This document shows positions 58,901 to 64,000 of a stretch of 64,000 nucleotides of DNA, in pieces; within the stretch, counting starts at the first letter, position 1; each line of letters opens with the position of its first letter. The stretch is from the NCBI GenBank assembly GCA_000328365.1, contig KB293867.1, positions 321,992-385,991 on the forward strand, given 5' to 3'. The notes under the pieces are model-generated. The model worked only from the letters and a program-made list of their open reading frames with translations, made no database searches and was not told the origin of the DNA. Source of the DNA: Capitella teleta. Its lineage: Eukaryota; Annelida; Polychaeta; Capitellidae. The position numbers and the translations under genes were made by a program.

Positions 58901-61497
58901 ATACAATGTAGTTATAGTGGAATGTTCACAATGCAGGGTGGGCCATTTTTCTTCTAGTTTAAGCTGTGCATGAATACGTATTTAGCGAACGGCAAACACT
59001 AAAGTAAACTCGGATGTTCAAACAATCTATAACACCAGCGGCTCAAATATAGGAGGATCTGACGTGAATGCTGAGAATATTACACACCTTGGATCTTCTA
59101 TGAAGTGTGGAGGAGCTTTAAAGAACGCAAAGAAATCACACGAACACATAATATTATGGGACATAAATTGTTATTGATATTTATTCTGATCATCTGGATG
59201 CACACGATGTAAACACAACAGCGAAACGCGTGCTAAAATGGGGAATGGGGGGGGGATACTAAAATCAGCAGGTAAATCTGTACTTACAAGTTATGTTCTT
59301 CAAAGCATTTTTCCATGCGGTTATGTTACAAACTTTCAATATTTATTTCAAAAGATCCCCGTCACTTGCGGGTTATTAACCTTGTTTCCACACGCAACAC
59401 ACTTTTGATGAACATCAAAGTCTTGATTCTCTTGAAAGACCAACCTTCTAAAAATTATTAGGGGTATTCCAACCATTCATAATCTCACGAATATTCATAA
59501 CAATTTAGTCACGTAACTGGCATATTTTACAGTTACAATGAGAAGAATACCTATTTCATTTCTGCCAGATATCATTATGTCCATGGAATATTTCATGGAC
59601 AATCTCAATATGAAACAAGGTTCATTTGAATACGGGACGAATTTAAGAGGTAGCTATCAAATTAGGAAGGGGTCTACATCTTAATTCTGTGGAGGTACAT
59701 ACTTTATGTGCGCAGCACAAAGCAGTTTAAGAAATCGACAGGAAAGGCGTAAAGCGGATTTATCTGTGTTCGATATTCTAATCGCGCATTTGAGGAAAAA
59801 TTTGACCTTGAATATAAATGCAAAAACATGGAAACAAAGATTTGCTTTCTGTGGACAGAAAACTAGAACATTTTTCTTCGGGCACAAAGTTCAAGCAATC
59901 TACGTGTAAATGAATGTGCTGAAATGTCTATGAGCTAATGGGTCCAAAAGATGTTATGCAATTTCCAATAAAGTATGGAGGACACAGAACGACTATACAA
60001 TAGTGTCAATTTAAACCAGGCCTTTGATGTAATAATGTGTAATATAGTTAAAAGGTATTTCCAAAGTACTTGGAGAACTCTGGAAAGTTATGGAAATGTT
60101 ATGCATATGCGTGAATGAATTGTTCATAGTGCTTTGTAAAGACTGCTCAACTAAAACGATTTAAGTAAGTCAGCTTAAGTACGACGACTTAAGCACGGTG
60201 TGTAATGTGCCTCATCTAGTGATATGTAGTACTTCGTTGATGTTGCAATCTTGCAAAGTGAAATTATTAACAACATAATATTATCCATGTATTTTGATAA
60301 CTATGTATGTAGACATGAGCTCAACTGATACATATCATGAAGCAACACAATTGTGAATGGATGTTTTTCCAGGTTCTTAGCAGCTAAGAGTCAAGTGAGG
60401 AGAGATAGATTGAAATATAAAATGAGCCAAATGTAAATGGATTCTTTCGCTCATATTTCTATTATGAAACTGTAAAATTATATCACCCGCGTGGAACTGA
60501 TTCAACTGCATATGGACCGAGTATTGGGAGTCCGAATCTTCGACGGTGACGTCACAGAACTCATTATGCATGTGTGTGAAGATAAACAATTAATGAACAA
60601 GAATGACGTAATTTATGTTGAGTGGAATTCCAAATTGGAGAAAAATGACTAAGAACGGCCACGAAGGGAAGGTGAGGGGGGGGGGGTGGAGTAACCCTAT
60701 GACCCTCTCTCTCTCTTATTCAGTGACAATCATATGATGTTCAAACAGACAAACGAACACCTCTCAAATATAACCGATCGATCGCCATTTGTCAGTTGTC
60801 AAATATACTTGAAATTATATGCAAGATCCACGTTTAGCTCCCATTGACGTGCATTGCGGTTTCTCTACCCTGGCTGTGTGCAGAGTCACAAGTCGGAGAT
60901 TTCTGCAACATCACTGCCCATGCTTAACGCAAGGACGAAAATGCACTTATTTATACTAAGTATATATATTTGATTAAATTGGTTCACCTGAGATAGCAGC
61001 AGGTATTCGTGCGCAACGGTCAGAGTATAATTAATATTGGTGCAATATTCATATCACAATCTTTTCTTGAAAGATGAATTTTGTTTGCTGCTATGAAATA
61101 TAAACCTTGGAGTGGTCAATAAGAAATGGACATCCTTAACACATGAATCCACTAATTGTTGTTGCCATCACAATTCGTGGCTCTGCATGTAGTTACGTAA
61201 ACATAAACCAAGTCACAATTCCTTTAGGGAATAATGATCCCACATTACGTCGCTTTAATTATATCTTGATCAAAACTGCATTACATAAAATGCATGTATC
61301 CGCTGTATACCTGCATTATTACACAAAACTAATGCGTACAATCAAACAATACCATGTACAACTTTCTAGTTGTACATGGTGGTGTACACAAAAAGAACCC
61401 ACAAAAAGATGTTGTTGAACTTTAAAAAATACAACCTGTACACGTTTTACTCACCAGATAAACCAAGCGCCAAAAATATGCACACGGCGCGTTTCAT
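52910..61497 (-). CDS. Orphan type I single-pass membrane protein with minimal ectodomain
   Basis: I do not recognise this protein. Seven minus-strand exons join with matching phases: 61497-61455, 56588-56474, 56420-56185, 55627-55521, 55467-54603, 54218-54081, 52965-52910 (1560 nt, 519 aa). Exon 1 encodes a signal peptide, MKRAVCIFLALGLSG. Exon 2 adds TNAQTLSDADK and a strongly hydrophobic segment of about 24 residues ending in LLLRRPKR, so the mature extracellular part would be only about 10 residues. The remaining ~465 residues are cytoplasmic, low in hydrophobicity and rich in Lys, Pro, Gln and Ser. They include tyrosine patches (AYHGGPTEYPAVPP, YGMVPGFYYMPNY) and an acidic end, FKFLEDFEEM. 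All acceptors have AG after a pyrimidine-rich tract and all donors GT. The weakest points are the last two donors and the possibility of unseen ectodomain exons in the 4.9-kb intron 1. Confidence 0.75.
53375..53600 (-). mobile_element. LINE 3' end relic
   Basis: The minus frame reads HKFKLDIIRCNTTQRMKSFP, then HRAIQNWNNLPKEVVDAYSI and NSFKNLLDRSW. This is the standard C-terminus of many LINE ORF2 proteins ('fs.RvvnlWNsLPe.vv.a.svn.FKnrLDkhw'). It lies in the last intron of the minus-strand membrane-protein gene, in the same orientation. Confidence 0.8.
57905..58100 (+). repeat. tRNA-derived SINE with intact head
   Basis: The tRNA-like head has A-box CAGTGGCAGAGCGTTGG (57918 on) and B-box-like GGGGTACAATTCCCC (57953-57967). 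The body continues AATGACTACATACC..AAGTACAGTCTC, GGGGACCTTATGACC and TTTGGTGGATATATAGACAATG. The same body recurs at 62046-62205. In intron 1 of the membrane-protein gene, antisense. Confidence 0.7.
58101..61454. other. Rest of intron 1 of the membrane-protein gene
   Basis: No exon, RNA or complete repeat is recognised. AT-rich palindromic text lies near 58430-58490, a G run near 59246 and 60678, a CT run near 60704-60720 and a hairpin at 61351-61380. Overlapping open frames on both strands at 58489-58800 have no family resemblance. A short frame near 60540-60420 on the minus strand has coding-like composition but no convincing splice sites. Confidence 0.4.
61351..61380. other. Perfect 13-bp inverted repeat with 4-nt loop
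   Basis: ACCATGTACAACT, TTCT, AGTTGTACATGGT. It lies about 75 bp inside intron 1 from the signal-peptide exon of the minus-strand gene. Function unknown. Confidence 0.6.
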
Positions 61498-62029
61498 GTT
61501 AATTCCATATGTAACGCATTGAATTTGTCACCAATGACCACTGCTAAAGGTTGAAATACACTGAGCTCACACAACAAGCAAAAGGCTCTTTTAAACCTCC
61601 CAAGCGTGAAAGAAGTAAGACATCACGCTTCGTTGAGCCAGCTAGTTGAACTCCATTTGCATAATTTTCTAAAGGTTTTTCTCCTTCTGTGAATGGAAGA
61701 CTGACTGTTCGAATGGTCGGCGACTTTTGAAAACTTTGATCAAACTTTGATCTGGGTAAAAATGTGGTCCGTGTACTAGTCAAAGTGTGCTCTTGTACAT
61801 GTACACTTGTGTATGTACATCACGCCACAACTCCTTCAAAGCTAAGTGAAAATAAATCCGTAGATGGTGTTGGTGCAAGTAGTTTATGGAAATACTTTAA
61901 ATCAAAAACTGATTACTGAGTACCCATTCATTAATCGATACTGCATCCGTGGGAAATTTGAACGTATAGGTGATGCGTTGCGCATAGTACTGGTTTCCTG
62001 TAATGATAGTCTTTAGGTAGGGCTTTGCA
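61498..62029. promoter_or_regulatory. 5' flank of the membrane-protein gene
   Basis: The region upstream of the minus-strand start codon. It should contain the promoter and 5' untranslated region, but I see no clear TATA box or initiator. A GTACATGTACACTTGTGTATG-like palindromic patch lies near 61795-61820. Confidence 0.3.
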
Positions 62030-62215
62030 CTTTCAAACCATTCACTCATTTACCTGGGTGACTACATAATGAGGGTACAGTCTCATATAGTCACCTGAAA
62101 AGGGGACAAATATGATAGCCAATATGATAAATATTCACAGTTATACACAGCTCTCTGAACACATCTGTGGTGGATATTGCGCTATACGAAAGGAGCCGCT
62201 AAGGATTTCTTTGTC
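62030..62215 (+). repeat. SINE copy lacking a recognisable tRNA head
   Basis: GTGACTACATAATGAGGGTACAGTCTC-like text, GGGGACAAATATGATAGCC and GTGGTGGATATTGCGCTATA follow the same order as the body of the SINE at 57905-58100. The ending GCGCTATACGAAA is typical of SINE/LINE 3' tails. Confidence 0.6.
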
Positions 62216-62805
62216 TTTATCAATTGAGACGTATCGCACGACATAATGTTTTCTGGTGGGACCCGGGCACAACCAACCAATGGTGATATGATTAAACATA
62301 TTACAGCATTATCCCGCTACAGGGAAAACTTCCCCTATTATATTAGTAACACAACAGCTCCGAAAAGAACCTCGATGGCATCAAGCATCGCCAGAGATCT
62401 ATAATTCCAATGGCTGGCAATGCATCTCATTGTATCAAATTAAGAGTCTTTTGAGTGAGGTACTTCATATTGAAAATCATCCATGGAAGACACTTGGATG
62501 TACTCGTTAAGATAAATGCCAGCAGAACAGGATATAAGTACGCCGATGTCAATTTCTTCTTAATAAACGCCGATCCGTATAATGCCATAATTATCATCAT
62601 TATCATTCAAGCCATTGAATTCATTACCCGTGTGACTTGGCGTTATGACTACATTTAGTACACGGATTGCGTGTGTTGATTAATTTTAAATTCATAACGC
62701 AATTCTTCAAAGTGATCGACTATTGTTTGGAGGCAGATACCCCGATCATCAGGACGAGGATTCCTAAAGCCAATGTGAGCCATCAGAAATGTATTAATAA
62801 TTTAA
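62216..62805. other. Non-coding DNA left of TTAA element copy 3
   Basis: Contains CATAACGC at 62693-62700 and CGTTATGA at 62641-62648, a loosely paired version of the repeated motif. No gene is seen. Confidence 0.4.
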
Positions 62806-63490
62806 AGGGAGGGAGAACTGGTTAAAAATGGACTTTGAGTCGTTACTTGATGCACCAAAATGATTCCTATGCCTGGCCCACACAAGGAATACCATCCCTA
62901 ACGATTTCGCGGGAGATATATTGCTAATTAGGCGTGACGTCAGTCGCTGTGATGAAACACCGAGTTCCCCATCTTTGCAATGGGCCTCGTCATATCAGCG
63001 TGTCCTGCGACTAAACCCCTGGATATATTTTTATTTTATTTTCGGAAATAGATAGAATAATCATTTTGTCACCAGTCAAGCGCAATTTTTTTTTTCGCTA
63101 TTTTTCTTATTTTAACAAGCAATTTTCTAGGACACCTACCATGTTTCTCATCCTGAAACAGTAAAAAGGTCAGCCAGAGTGCACCACGCATGCGCTTTCA
63201 TTTCGTAAACAACAAAGATGTCCTTTTATGGCGAAGATGGTCTGCTCTGATTGGCTGAAATCGATAGCTTCACGAGGGGAACGGGACCAATCACGGCAAG
63301 CCCTCAGCTGACGTTTGCCTCCTATACTTCGCAATGGAAACCATTCTCCCATAGGCCCAATGCTAACCCCGATATTCGGAATGCATTATTTCCTTACGCT
63401 TGCATCCAGGCATGGTGTTTTTGGCACGGAATGCTATCAATTGGTGCTATGAGTCAATAGAACATCACTTAAAATTTAGTTCCCCATCCC
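62806..63490. mobile_element. TTAA-flanked element, copy 3
   Basis: A 685-bp copy bounded by TTAA at 62802-62805 and 63491-63494, with ends AGGGAGGGAGAACT and GGGATGGGGAACT. It follows 8918-9621 throughout but has more substitutions and small indels, so it is older than the other two. No transposase is encoded. Confidence 0.8.
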
Positions 63491-63494
63491 TTAA

Positions 63495-64000
63495 TAGACA
63501 TAGGCCTAATGATGTACATGTATACATAACACACGTACAATGGGAATGTACTCAAACAATGCCCTGTGTCCTCTGTCCATTGCATGATGATACTGTCCGT
63601 GTATTTCCCTCAAAACTAACCCTAGGCTTACTCTCCCACTGTCAGTTTGACAAGATGATGTATTCGATGCCAAGTACTTGCTATTTTGTTTGAATTCTAT
63701 CTTTTTGGTATTTGTTCTCACTTTTTTGTCTACCAAAGTAATTTATACTTAATTCCTCATCATTATTGATCACACGCGTGTTCTTGAATGTATTAGTGGT
63801 GGTCGAAGTGCATACTCAGCATAACACACTAATTATCTTTACCTATTCATAATATTAATATTAAAAATACGAGATTCTGTTTCATTTTTCATTGATCCAT
63901 GCATGATCGAAGCATACACGAGCCTACAATTTTATTGTGAGTCCATTTCAACTATTTATTAACTATATAGACACACCGTCTAAGAGAGCGGACAAATGAA
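63495..64000. other. Right-edge non-coding DNA
   Basis: AT-rich sequence with no gene or repeat that I can support. Confidence 0.4.

Noticed and set aside
60420-60589. A possible ectodomain exon of the minus-strand membrane protein
   Set aside because: Composition is coding-like, but no acceptor/donor pair with the required phase was convincing.
1-64000. CRISPR arrays, operons, bacterial promoters or rRNA
   Set aside because: None is present; the spliced genes show eukaryotic nuclear DNA.

Overview
This is a 64-kb piece of an animal nuclear genome. It is AT-rich, and its genes are split by GT-AG introns and have clear bilaterian orthologues. Between and inside them lie LINEs, tRNA-derived SINEs, small terminal-inverted-repeat DNA elements, DNA-transposase relics and a few LTR-element pieces. 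The repeat mix suggests a marine invertebrate; I cannot name the phylum from sequence alone. Two 50-N runs (15256-15305 and 30306-30355) are assembly gaps.

Left part (1-12.3 kb): a decayed copy of a dispersed CXC-domain (tesmin/TSO1-like) gene family; an intact single-exon GT11 alpha-1,2-fucosyltransferase (5839-6837, +); NUBP1, a cytosolic Fe-S assembly ATPase, rebuilt from nine exons (7531-11387, +); and OXLD1 (12012-12320, -), tail to tail with NUBP1. Intron 1 of NUBP1 holds a TA-flanked pogo/Tigger-like non-autonomous element with a TTAA-flanked element nested inside it.

Middle part (12.4-37.9 kb): a graveyard of mobile elements around CCDC137 (29113-37877, +, seven exons). Most of this DNA lies either between OXLD1 and CCDC137, which face away from each other, or in the 7.6-kb first intron of CCDC137. 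It includes an I/Nimb-like LINE carrying a nested L2/CR1-like LINE and two tiny retroposons, an antisense CR1-like LINE, a gag fossil, a young LTR element with identical LTRs, and relics of P-element and hAT transposases.

Right part (37.9-64 kb): an 8.6-kb gene-free stretch with a recurring CATAACGYAC motif and hairpins; a CCSER1/CCSER2-family gene (46499-51776, +, ten coding exons, 808 aa) that starts with a MGNC lipidation signal; and, convergent with it, an unrecognised gene on the minus strand (52910-61497). Its seven exons join with matching phases into a 519-aa single-pass membrane protein with a signal peptide, almost no ectodomain and a long disordered tail. A third copy of the TTAA element lies near the right edge.

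No operon-like logic applies. The five conserved genes are housekeeping or cell-biological genes of unrelated pathways. The most interesting items are the orphan membrane-protein gene, the repeated CATAACGYAC motif, the lipidation signal on the CCSER protein, the OXLD1-CCDC137 pairing and the readable order of nested insertions.
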